A DNA stretch of 64,000 nt from Paragyromitra xinjiangensis (lineage: Eukaryota > Ascomycota > Pezizomycetes > Pezizales > Discinaceae): positions 1,837,864 to 1,901,863 of the forward strand of contig JBCAMK010000013.1 in assembly GCA_038503065.1 (NCBI GenBank), given 5' to 3'. How positions within the stretch are numbered: the first letter of the stretch is position 1; every line of letters begins with the position of its first letter. The notes beneath the pieces were generated by a model that worked only from the letters and a program-made list of their open reading frames with translations, was not told where the DNA came from and ran no database searches. The translations under genes were made by a program, and so were the position numbers. Shown piece by piece: positions 10,966-21,763 of the stretch.

Positions 10966-12862
10966 TTACATCGTGAAATTTTCTACACTAGCATTTCCCT
11001 CTTCCTCCTCGCCATTCAACGGCTCATATCGGTTGTCCGTTTTCAGTCTGACCAGAAACATGATAACCATTACAAATGCAAACAAAACCGCAGACACCAA
11101 AAATGGCAATCCAATCCATGCTCCTCCAAGCTTCATCCCCCAGCGAAATGCAACCGACAAGGCTGGACCTGCAATTAATCCGCCCAATGTATCAAAAACT
11201 GCGATACTGGTGTAGAGCTTCCCGATATTTGATGCGTCGACCATGGAGGTGATGAGACTACGGGCTGCTGCACCAAAACCCGAACCGAAGGTGTAGACCA
11301 TAAGGCCTGTAGAACTTAAAGTTAGTGAAATCTGATATGTGGATGGAATATAGGTTTAGGGCCTACCGATCACCATCGGCGCAGGGGCTGGAGAAATAGC
11401 GATGCCTAAAAAGCCTATGGTCATGAGGACGATACTTGTGCGTGAGATATAGAGGTCCTTTTTGCCGGGAGTCATCTTCCATCGAGCCATCATCAGGGAG
11501 CCCAGCGCTGGCAAAACTGCGAGCAAGAGAACTAGATTGACGCCAGCGCGGAGTGAGAAGAGAAAATTGGCCTACGAGTTATTTTTTAGTCAATAATTAG
11601 GATGTTTGATGAAAGTGCCCCTTCTAAGGATGGCTAAGACTTACCTTAGCTAGTGGCCATTCGTATCTCTTTGAGACATATTGCAAAAGCATTTCCATCG
11701 CTTGTCGACCGATTGTAGTCACAAAGAATGTAAAGATCAAGAGTGTCACATTTATGTCCTTGAGTAGGAAGAGCATAACCTCTCGATAGTTGCTTTCGCG
11801 AGGGCTCTCTTCCGAGCTACTTTTTAAGTTATCCTCCTCTTCATCTTCCTCTTCTTCGGTCGTTGTATTTAATGGTTGGGTATTCTCTGCCTTTGGGCCG
11901 CTTGTTTCAGGCAGCGCAAGGGCAATAGGTATTCCTAAAGATTGAACCCCCAATCCAATGAGCAATGGAGTCCAGACATTACGAGTCATGAGTACAGAGC
12001 CCAACAGCGGTGCTAGAAGCTCGGAAGATAGCACGCATGCTTGTAACTGGAAGAACATGGTCGATCTAGAAGCCAAAACCTCGAGTTAATAGGTGGTAAA
12101 GCTATATCTGAAGACAATCGTACCTCTGTTCCTCTGGGGTCACATCCGCAATTATCATGAGTATGAGTGCTGACCCCATCTGCGACCCGCCTCCGAGCAA
12201 TAGAAACATTGAAGATAGCCATGTAAGTTTAATCGGTAGTGAAAACCAACCTATTCGTTATTGCAAGTTAATAAAGCAACCGACGTTGAGGTAAGAAATG
12301 GTCGTACAAACTAAAAGAACCCAGGCGGCTGAGAGCGTGAGTCCAGCAAGCGTTACAACAAGAATAATCTTCCGTCCAAATCTGTCCGCGAGAACACCAA
12401 AAGGTATTGCGAGCACGACACCTATTTACGCCAATCAGCATACATAGATTTTATCTCGTTCCTGAGTTTGCCAGTACCCGGAATGTTTGAAAACAACGTC
12501 TGAAATCCATTCAACATGGCAATCTCGCCCTGTACTTGATCAATCTTGCAATGTTCCTCTGGAACGTTGCCATTTCCATCAATAAACCCCGGATCATTCT
12601 CTTTGTAGTAATCTAAGCAGATGATAGATTCAAAGAGACGGATTTGAGGCGCTGAACTTAGGTATGCTGCCATGTCTACCGTCACCACCAGGACGAAACA
12701 GAGCAGTGTAGCGTAGAATTGGGGGCTGCTCAGGAACCATCTTCGTCGGGCGCTGAGAAGAGCTGTGAACGGAAAGAACCATCTTTGCTCATTGTTGAGA
12801 GGCGTAGTGAACGAGGGGAGTTCCTCGCTACCGTCAATAGTGGATATTGTAGAGATTGCCAT
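10966..12862 (-). CDS. MFS transporter, likely product exporter
   Basis: Multi-exon gene read from ATG 12862 (Met-Ala-Ile-Ser-Thr-Ile) to the stop at 10966. Exon 1 is 12862-12478, followed by a 56-nt intron and several more short introns. The spliced reading gives a major-facilitator protein with about 12 membrane segments. The conserved loop after TM2 is present (FGVLADRFGRK), as is the DVTPEEQR segment near TM4-TM5, and an unusually acidic linker lies between the two halves (TTEEEEDEEEDN, from about 11880 down to 11810). Fungal MFS proteins of this type export small molecules by proton exchange at the plasma membrane. Its start lies 1.07 kb from the start of the divergent methyltransferase gene, which suggests co-regulation. 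The substrate is inferred from context only, and a vacuolar or nutrient transporter cannot be excluded. Confidence 0.85.
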
Positions 12863-13927
12863 GTCAATAAGGATGATCCGATACTCAAGAACACTGAACT
12901 ACCGGCTATGAATGAGGGGGTCGAAGAAGAGGGGAGCGTACCAAAAAGGTTGACGAGAGGAAGTATCAAGGTTCAGGGCAAACGGTTAGGGTGCGCATTC
13001 CCGTGCCATATGCCGTCGCCCTGGCGAATCCCGAATAGCTGTTGGCACCGCGATTAGAGAGCTCTTACACGTGTCGTGTGCCATTTCTGTGCCCGTTTTC
13101 TCGAATGGGGTGGGGGAACGTGACGGCGGGTACGTACTCTACCCAACTGGCAAGATAGAGTACTCTGACATGAGGTGAATACTGAGAACTGTTTCGTGCT
13201 GGTCTGTAGATTGCATGGCAAGTAATGATTTAGTGTAACCGTCGCTTGTGGGCTGGTTACTGTTCCTGTCTGCTTTAGGGTTCTTACTATTTCTTTGTAT
13301 TTAATTGATTACGGTTCTTGGTGCTGACCGTATCTTTTGGCACTCGAAAAAGAAAAGAAAGAAAAAAAAGGAAAAACCCGGTGAGAGACAAGAGCCAATG
13401 TCCCTGAATCGGGGAACTATTTACCCTTCGGGTCTTCTTACGTTTCCGAGATTTCGCTTATGTGATTGCGGTAGGGATAGTAAGAAGCTTTTGATCCTGT
13501 CAGCACTACCCGTTCGCAAAGCACACTGCACAGGGTGGCGCACAGTGGTGATAACAAATCACAGTAGATCCACATACCATGGGAGATTAAAACTCTCCCG
13601 TGAAACCCTGCTTATTCTTCAGGCTTGGACGCTTACGAAGGATGTTAATTTCGCCTTGCAATTGCATAATTCAACTATCAAGTCGAGTTATTGCTCGTAT
13701 CTCCGGTAAGTCGCATCGCATAAGCATAAGGAACAGATAAAGGAGGCGAATTCTAAATAGGAAGAGCTGAAGAGCCTAGTACTTAATTAAAAGGCGTAAC
13801 GAAACCTTGTAGCCTCTTCGATCTGCCAGAGTGACAAGCGGAAGCTGCGGCAGTACAAAGCTTTCTCAATACTTCCAATTCCCGATTACGCTGTACTCCT
13901 TCTATTGTATAGATACTCCGTGTGCTT
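12863..13927. promoter_or_regulatory. Divergent upstream region between MFS and methyltransferase genes
   Basis: This 1.07 kb stretch holds the promoters of both flanking genes. The open frames here (12719-13057, 13305-13709) lack motifs. No defined operator could be recognised. Confidence 0.4.
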
Positions 13928-14991
13928 ATGGCTATCACGGACGATCCGACGATCTCTCTCCTCTCTTCTAGCTACCTTCACAAACCTGCTCACCTCCACA
14001 CCCATGTAATTCCCCAGTTCCGCTATCGTCTTCAGCTGGTGTCTAAATTCAAAATCCCTCCTGGGTCGAGAGTTCTCGAGCTTGGGTGTGGTCAGGTTAG
14101 TTCACATTCCTCTGGCTGCTTCGGGTTTCGTTGCTGAAAATGAAAAAAACGTATAGGGCGAAACAACACTCGTGCTTGCACACATTGTCGGCCCAACGGG
14201 TCAAGTAGTAGGCGTTGATCCTGCCCGTCTGGATTATGGTAGGTTCTCACTATTTTCGTGCTGAGATGCCACTAATCCTTTCTCTCCAAACAGGCTACCC
14301 AATTACAGTCTCTGCCGCTCGTTCCCATATTCTCAACTCTCCGCTCGGCTCTCGCATCTCGTTCCATGCCCTCAATCCGTTGACTTACCTTGCTACCCTC
14401 CCTCCAGGCGAGCACTTTGACCTGATCATCCTCTCCCATAGCCTCTGGTACTTCCCTTCACACGCTAGCGTTTTAGAGACCCTTTCAGCCCTGCGTCCTT
14501 TTGCCCCCCGTCTTTGCGTGGTGGAGTACAGCTTTTCGTATTCACTGCCGGAGCAGATCCCGCATGTTTTGGCAGCAAAGTGTCAGGCGCTGTTTTACTC
14601 CTTCAAGACCCCCGAGCAGCGAGACGCCACGGAGCCGAATGTACGCTCTGCTCCGTCGCCAGAGGAAACAAGAATTCTGGCAAAGCAGGCAGGTTGGGGT
14701 CTCCGTTCCTCGGAAGAGGGAGTAGAAATTCAGGGAATTGTCACTCCTGCGGATGATGTTGGGGATGGCCAGTGGGAGGTTAAATGGGTTTGCTGCTTTT
14801 CGCAGTTTACGGACGAGATCGAGAGTGTGCTTAGTAGGGTTGACCAATTGAAAGCTAAAGAAGAGGTTTTGGATTTGAGGGAGCAGACGAAGAGGGCGTT
14901 GGAGAAGGTGAATAAAGGGGAGCTCGGGGAGGGAGATGTGAATAGGTGTAAGACTATGGATGTTTGGTGGGCGGATTTTGAGCGTGTGTAG
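13928..14991 (+). CDS. SAM-dependent class I methyltransferase
   Basis: Predicted 315 residues from exons 13928-14095, 14157-14238 and 14294-14991, with intron phases that join cleanly. The SAM-binding motif I reads VLELGCGQ across the first junction to GETTLVLA, which confirms the intron. Motif II follows (VGVDPARLDYG), and a motif III-like LIILSHSLWYF lies further on. The C-terminal third is charged and helical. The start was chosen at ATG 13928; the upstream in-frame GTG would be non-standard. In phomopsin biosynthesis a cluster methyltransferase N-methylates the cyclised peptide, and I infer a similar late step here. The gene runs divergently from the MFS exporter and convergently with the ABC transporter. 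It could also act as a general small-molecule methyltransferase, since the substrate cannot be read from sequence. Confidence 0.85.
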
Positions 14992-15918
14992 AAGATGTTT
15001 TGTAGTTTTGCTTTGGTCGCTATTATTACTCTATAAACGTAGGAAGTGCTTGGGCGCCTCGCTCTTTGTTCTATTCCTTTGCTCTTAGCTCGTAGTAGTA
15101 GTAGTATTTCATTTTACGTATCCAACCCCTCTTCTTAGCTCAGTTAATGTTCCAATTTGCGATTTATCATGTATCATTTGAGAATTAAAAGAAATGGTAT
15201 TCTGCCTTCAAATCCGCTACGTCTTCATAATCTCAATCAATAAACAAGTAATTTAGTACTCCATCCTGTCTGGTTCTTCCCGGGTATCTCTGGGTTGATT
15301 CGGAACAAGACTCCAAGATTGGGTGGGATATGTAGAATTTTTTTTGGTGGTAGATAGCAGTTGGAGTTATTTGTCCTGGCTATTGAATTAGGACTTAATC
15401 TACCTTGGTATGGGGGATGAATGTGTTCTGGCCCATTTACCATATATGGCCGGTAGCAAAGTGAGATAAATCCAACTATTACTCGTGGCTACTACTCATA
15501 GCTATGAGTCTCTTTTATTTTAATGTTATCACTTTACATAGCTAACCGAATTGTAGCTATGCATGAAGGTTTTCGTGCTGAATCACTTGGTACAAGATTT
15601 CTAGGCCCTACACCACCTAACTAACCCCAATAACTAAACCCTCTTGGCCGAGATAATGACCATGGTTTTTTTTGAAGATCTTGAAGCATTATGTTATCCT
15701 GGTCGTGCTCCAAGAAACCCACTGCCTCCACAAACGAATAAAGTAAATACGCGACCAAATATCCAGCTTAAATATTGATAATTATAATGATGGTCCAGAG
15801 ATATAAAATTTATAAATGGAAAAGGCAAAAACTGGGAAACATTTGTCCATAATAGAAATCCAAAGTAAAGAAACCATCGATCCACCACCGGAAATAAACC
15901 AAGTTATCCTTCCTAGCT
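14992..15918. other. Convergent gap between methyltransferase and ABC genes
   Basis: AT-rich 3' flanks of two convergent genes. It contains a short TAG/TCG-rich simple stretch near 15092-15110. No gene is supported. Confidence 0.45.
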
Positions 15919-18900
15919 CTATTTCTTGAACCCTTTAAATAGAGGATTACTCGCCACCAGCTTCTCAGGTGTATCAAAATCTATTAGCACACCCTTATCT
16001 AGAACCGCAATCCTTTCATATTCCAGTGCGGAGCCCAGTCTATGAAGTACGGCAATCACTGTGTGTTCGCGGAACTCCTCTTCCACGATTCGCTGCATTA
16101 GCTTTTCGGTGGCGATGTCAACGCTATAGCAGCGTTAGTTTTCCATTCATTGCGGTAGAGAACAGGGAGACAGGAAGACAAACTTGCTTGAGGCCTCGTC
16201 CAGCAACAAGACCCGCCCCTCGCTCCTTTTGATTATAGCTCTCGCGAGACAAAATAATTGTCTCTGTCCCGCGCTCAGGCCCTCTAGATTCATCTCTCCA
16301 TCTAATCCTCCGAGTTCATTTATTTTATCCCACAGTTCCACCCGCGTTAATATTTGAACTAGCTCCTCGTCGGGGGTACCGCCTTTGAGGTCGAGGTTAG
16401 CCCGAATAGACCCGGGGAAGGCATATGCATCCTGCGGAATGACGTTCAAATGAGAACGGGCATAATGCCGAGAGATTGTTGAAAGGTCGATATCATCAAT
16501 GAAGATAGCTCCAGAGGTGAGATCGAGCATTCGGCAGAGGGCAGTGAGCAGGGATGTTTTGCCGCTGCCGCTGCGTCCGCAAATTGCGACTTTCTGACCC
16601 GCTTCAATTCTTAGGGAGACATCTTTAAGGACCGGAGCTGCTTCTAATCTAATTGTTTCAAGCCAGGCGTCAGCTAATAAGCCCTCTATCGTCAATGGCT
16701 GAAACAGGGATTGGCAAACCTATATGCTGCTGAAATACCCTTCAACTCTACAACACCTTTGCTTGGCCAATTATTTGGTGATTCGGAAATTTCATCCGAT
16801 GTAGTCTCATTCGGTGTCTCTCGCTTAAACGTTTCCAACCTTGCAATAGCCCCCATACTAGTTTCCAGACCTGTCCAAGAAATAACAAGATTTTTCAAAG
16901 TTTCACCAAGCGTTGTGATATTGACCAAAGCAAGACCAACTGCACCGGTACTGAGCATTCCCGCCCGGCCGACAGCAATGCCTATGATAATAACTGCCAA
17001 TGCAGCAACGACTAAATCCAGAACTAGTGTGAGCCATACTTGTACGCAGTATAGCAGGTAAAACGGTTTCTGTGAGGCATCAAGGACCCGGTGGTTATTG
17101 TCCCGGAAGTGAGACTGCCAGCCAAAAGCACGAATGGGCGCAAGCCCACTGGAGGTCTCGAGGAAGTGGGCATATAGGGGAGATTTAGCTTCAAGATCCA
17201 TGAGACGGAGTTGTTTAGAGGTGCGAAGGTAGAATCTCTGGATAATGTAGACAGCAATGGCTATGAAGGGAAAAGCGACGAGTATAAAGGCCGACGCAGC
17301 TGCGATTAGACCTATCTGCACGATAAAAGTAAGGCCCTCTAGCAGAATCAGAGTCAGCTCGGGGAAGTTCACCAAATAAGCGGACGCCCAAATAACACAC
17401 CTGATACTGTGTTCAATAGAGATAGTGGCAATGTGCCATCGATTAAGAGCATATCTTGACTAAATCTGCGAATTCTTTAGCCTCTTCTCATCTCAAACTG
17501 CAAACAACTAGCGTACCTATTGGTTGTAACACCAGTGTCGATACGGCTTATAAAAGGGAAGGGAGCACTATAACGGCAGTCAGCATTTTGCTGGTCCCTA
17601 GGGCTGCGTCGGGCGGTTCACCTCATGACAGTCTGAAGTAACTCGCGATGAAGATTTCTCCCGGATGTTGCTACCACTCCATGAAATAGATGCCTAAAAG
17701 ATATTTAATAGTGTTTAAAGAACTGGGAAACAGAATACGCCATACCAAGCCCAACCGCAAAGCGAAGTAAACGCCATGACGTTAAACGCTGCATAAACTC
17801 CAAGATAGTATCCATTCCTCTCGTTCGGGTGTTCCGTGTTGGAAATTGACCACCATGTGAGCCACTGATCTATAAATTAAGTGGTTAGAATAGTCGAGGA
17901 TACGAAATGGATTAGTGGCCGAACCGGGAAACTTCAGGAGAACAGCAAAACAAATTCCTCCAAGCAAGAAGATGACCGTATGAAGCTTCCCAATCGCTCT
18001 GAAGTAGTACATGTATACATCCCTGTCCCTTGTGTTTACGTGTTTTCCATTGCTTTCATCCTCGGTGGGCTCTGTTGTTTCTGACCCAGGTTGTTGGTCT
18101 TCACCTGAAGTACCTGCTTCATGCTCTGTAGCGCCTTTGCTCTCTTTCTTAGTGTCACAGAGAGACTTAACATATCCATCTGCCGCCATGATTGCTTCGG
18201 GTTTCCCTTGCTCAACTATCCGCCCGTTTGATCCTAGTGCAATAATCCAGTTGGCATAGCGAAGATAGTGGACTAAAACACTCTATTAGCTCTTGGAGAA
18301 TTTATCAAGTGCAAGGTTCATACCCGCATTGGTAGCAAAGACTACGGTTGTCTTAAGGCGTCTTAAAATTCCATCATCTCCCCAAAGCCGTTCGAACAAG
18401 AGGTCCTCAGTAATGCGATCTAAACCGGAGAAGATATCATCTAATAGCAAAATATCTTTCCGGGAGTATAGCCCCCGCGCTAGAGCCTAATATATCAATA
18501 ACGTAAGCAACTTCTCGATATCCATCAGAGGGTCATATCACACCAGCCGTTGTTTCTGTCCTCCACTAAGTTTGGTTCCTTTGCTACCGACCATAGTTCC
18601 ATCACCCTCTGGAAGTTGTTGAATATCCTGCTCCAACACACATGCGTGGATAACAGTTTTGTACCACTTCTCATCAAGGTCCATCGGCCCAATTACATTC
18701 TTCCGCAAGGTGTCATTAGTTAACCATGGTGACTGATCACAAAACGCAATCTGTGTGGAAGACACCGAGACCGATCCTTTCAGGCGTAAAACTTCGCCGA
18801 GCAATCCTTTCAACAAGGTACTTTTTCCGCTTCCTACCGGTCCAAGAACCATCACCAATTCCGCAAAGCCGATTCGGATGTCGATGTCTTGCAAAACAGG

Positions 18901-21092
18901 ATTTGAATCAACACTCCAGCCAAAGTTTCCATCACGAACAACGATTGCCGAGCGAGCGTCGTCGTTGGTTACTGGCTGCAACTCCCTAATGGGTATTCCC
19001 TCCTGTTCGACCCATGAAGAATCCGATGAACTATCTTTTCTGAGGTAGGGTTGAAGAGAGTGTTGCTCTCTATAATCGTGTCTTGCTGTCGTTGTGAGGA
19101 ATTCTTGAATGCGGGTCATGCAACTGACAGCTGCGCTTAATGCTGGTAAAGCTTGAAACAGGTTAATCAACGGAGATGCGAGCAATGAAATGAGTGTCAA
19201 CGACGTGAACATCCTGGGAACGTCTAAGGTAGTTCCGTTTTGAGCGGCTATTGCTGTGAAAGATGCGAAAACCAGAACCGGAGAGAAAATCAAGGTTGCG
19301 TAAGCTTTAGCGAGCAGGATATCTAGTTAGCATTCTTCTCCACTCTAGGGTTAGATTCATATCTTTGCGTACAAAGGCCCACAGAGTATACAACACAGCG
19401 CCGGAATCGTTTTGCACTCTCAATCTCACTGATCCTAAGACCCTGGAGTATGTCGAACAATCGCCTCTCTAGACTTAACATTTTCACGGATTTTAATGAT
19501 CCCAACATGGTAGCAGTGGCATCGACTCTTGTCTGGATTGCCTGGATCCAGACCCTCTGGCAGGTACTAGTTACAGCTGATACCTTACCAATACCAAAAG
19601 TACAGACTAGCCCGAGATGTCAGCAACTCGTACCACGCAATTCAAGGATACGGCGGTCTTCTACAAACCTAGAGAAAGTAGGACCATTGCAAGGCAAGCG
19701 AGGCCGATTTGACGTTCAAGCAGCCAGGTGGCCAACGCTACTTCGAGAATATTCCCCCACGGTTCATTAATAAATTTCAAGCCATTGACTATCCTATCGA
19801 TATCGGCGCTCATCAAGGTGACAGCTACCGACTCCTGCATAGCCGTAGGGTCCAAAACCAGCATCTTGTCGTAGACGACCGAAATGAGACCCCCTCTGAT
19901 CATGGTTATGACTCTGTAGACACGATGCCAGTACCAGGTGTTTGAGGCCTAAGAATATGCGTGAGACATGCGAAGCGGAAGAGCGATTTAAATACGTACC
20001 GCAATACCGATATAGACAAGCCCATATGCAACCATCAGACTGTAGCCTACCGCTTTGTCGCTGTGTCCGGACTCCCCTAAGTACTCGATCACTCTGTTGA
20101 CAAGGAATGGTTGCGCAAATGTGAAGCCAAGCAAACAGAGTCTGGGAAGAACAGGCGCTAACAACGGCCACTTTAAGCTTTTGATGACGACCCAAATCAA
20201 GGCGTATTTCTGTTGTTTGAGGGATGTAGCTAACGAAAGAAAGTAGAATTATTAGCGCTAGGATCCGGGCGAGAATGAGGGTCGTAGGATACGAACAAGC
20301 CTGGGATTCCCAATGTTTACGGAACTCATGTCCTAAGAAATCCGAGGACATGGCAGCATCTGTGGGATATAGGTCCTCCGGTAAGAGAATTTTTCGGTAA
20401 CCATTCTTCAGAAGCCCAAATAGCCATAGAAGAAGAGTCTGGCTAAAGACTCCGCTCGTTTCTTCGGGGGAGCCTTGCACATCCTTGCTAGTCAAATAAC
20501 GCCTTTTGCTCGTAGACTCCAGACCGAGGAGGACAAGTTTCACGGCAACAGTCGCTGTAAAGAGCGCAGAGACGACAGACTCCTGGTCGGCAAGCCAAAG
20601 GGTTCTGGCACGTGCAGCGTCAAATATGAGGGTAAGGAATAGGTAGACACTCAGCAGAGGCGAGGGTCGGATTGCCCTTCGGTGTTCGAGATGGGAAAGC
20701 CAGCATACAACGAACGCGGCGGCCAACGATATTGCAGCCGTGGGAATTGAGGTGCGAGTGCTGAAAGAGCTGCGAGTACACCATAGAACCAGGAAGACGA
20801 GCTGCAGACATCCGTATATAACCGTCGCTATCTGTGTACAACCGCTGTCAGCCAATGCATGTGGACCTTCGAGGTAGCGACTCACCAGTTTAGCTGTGTG
20901 CAAATGCCCATCTCGTACTCTCCTCCCCCGGCCGAGAAGGGTTTTGAGTCGAACGGAGGCCAGCAAGAGAAAGGATGCAGCTGGAGCAATAGATAATATA
21001 CTCTCTTCAAAGAGCAGAGTGAAGTCAAACGACCGACGGCAAGCTTGGACGGCGGGGCCAAAAAGGTCATCAGCCCTATAGGAACAGTCCAT
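15919..21092 (-). CDS. Full-length ABC-C (MRP-type) transporter
   Basis: Large gene broken by about ten short introns, from ATG 21092 to the stop at 15919-15921. Domain order fits an ABC-C protein. There is an N-terminal set of membrane helices (TMD0), then TMD1. NBD1 has Walker A GPVGSGKST near 18840-18810, signature LSGGQKQR at the end of an open frame near 18540, and a Walker B with LLLDD in the next exon. TMD2 follows, then NBD2 with Walker A GRSGSGKTS near 16580-16555, signature LSAGQRQ, Walker B VLLLDEASS, and an H-loop VLHRL. The Asp in place of the catalytic Glu of NBD1 is usual for this family. The C-terminus ends NPLFKGFKK. The frame shifts between open segments are explained by introns with good GT-AG and branch sites. 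Such proteins export or vacuole-load conjugates and peptides. It lies between the methyltransferase and the peptidase, which suggests product export or self-protection. Individual exon borders are not all resolved. Confidence 0.85.
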
Positions 21093-21763
21093 GGCGGGTT
21101 TCTAGTTGACTGACGGTGGTGGTGGGGGTGGTGGTGTATATAGGTTGGTGCACGTGAGGAAGAACACACGAACTACGGGGAAGGCACGCGGGAGTTCAGT
21201 CGAGCACAGCCGCAATCAATTACGGTTATCGAAGTTTTGGGATGAATTCAAGACGACTGATAGAGGGGCAGATTTACATATGGGTGGAGTGGTCTATTGG
21301 CTAAGGCTGACCTTCCAAGTCTCTCCCGGAACCCTTGATGCTTCCAAAGATAGCTGGCAAGATTATCAAAGTATTTAAGGACCGGAGAGCCCTGAGAAAG
21401 CCCCTCTCTGCTTAGTCAGCGGTGGAAATGTATTCAAATTCAGTGGACGAATAAGAGATTCCCCCGTTAGATATTGGTAGCAATCTGTTATCGAACCATC
21501 CCTGCTGCGGCAGCAATACATGTATGCTGCATGCATTCACCTTCTGCAAGTGGTAAGAGGACTGCAAATCCGTCGTGTCACCAACGGAGGTCTCTCGCTT
21601 TCCCGGTCAGCATCCAATTCCTTACTCTGCAGTATTCGCATGTGTGCTGATTATTAAATATCCTCTTCACGGCTCTTGAAATAATCCTCTCATCCCGTGT
21701 TCAGATGAGGCTCCTCCCAGTTTATTGCTCTTGCTCTCTGCTGACTGAAGTCTTCCCATTCTA
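21093..21763. promoter_or_regulatory. Divergent upstream region between ABC transporter and M3 peptidase
   Basis: This 671-bp stretch is shared by two divergent starts. It contains a GGT/GGGGG simple repeat at about 21115-21138, a CACGTG E-box-like site at about 21152, and CT-rich tracts close to the peptidase start. Site function is not established. Confidence 0.45.

Noticed and set aside
15969..21081. Plus-strand open frames across the ABC transporter
   Set aside because: They are antisense shadows of exons that carry Walker and signature motifs on the minus strand.
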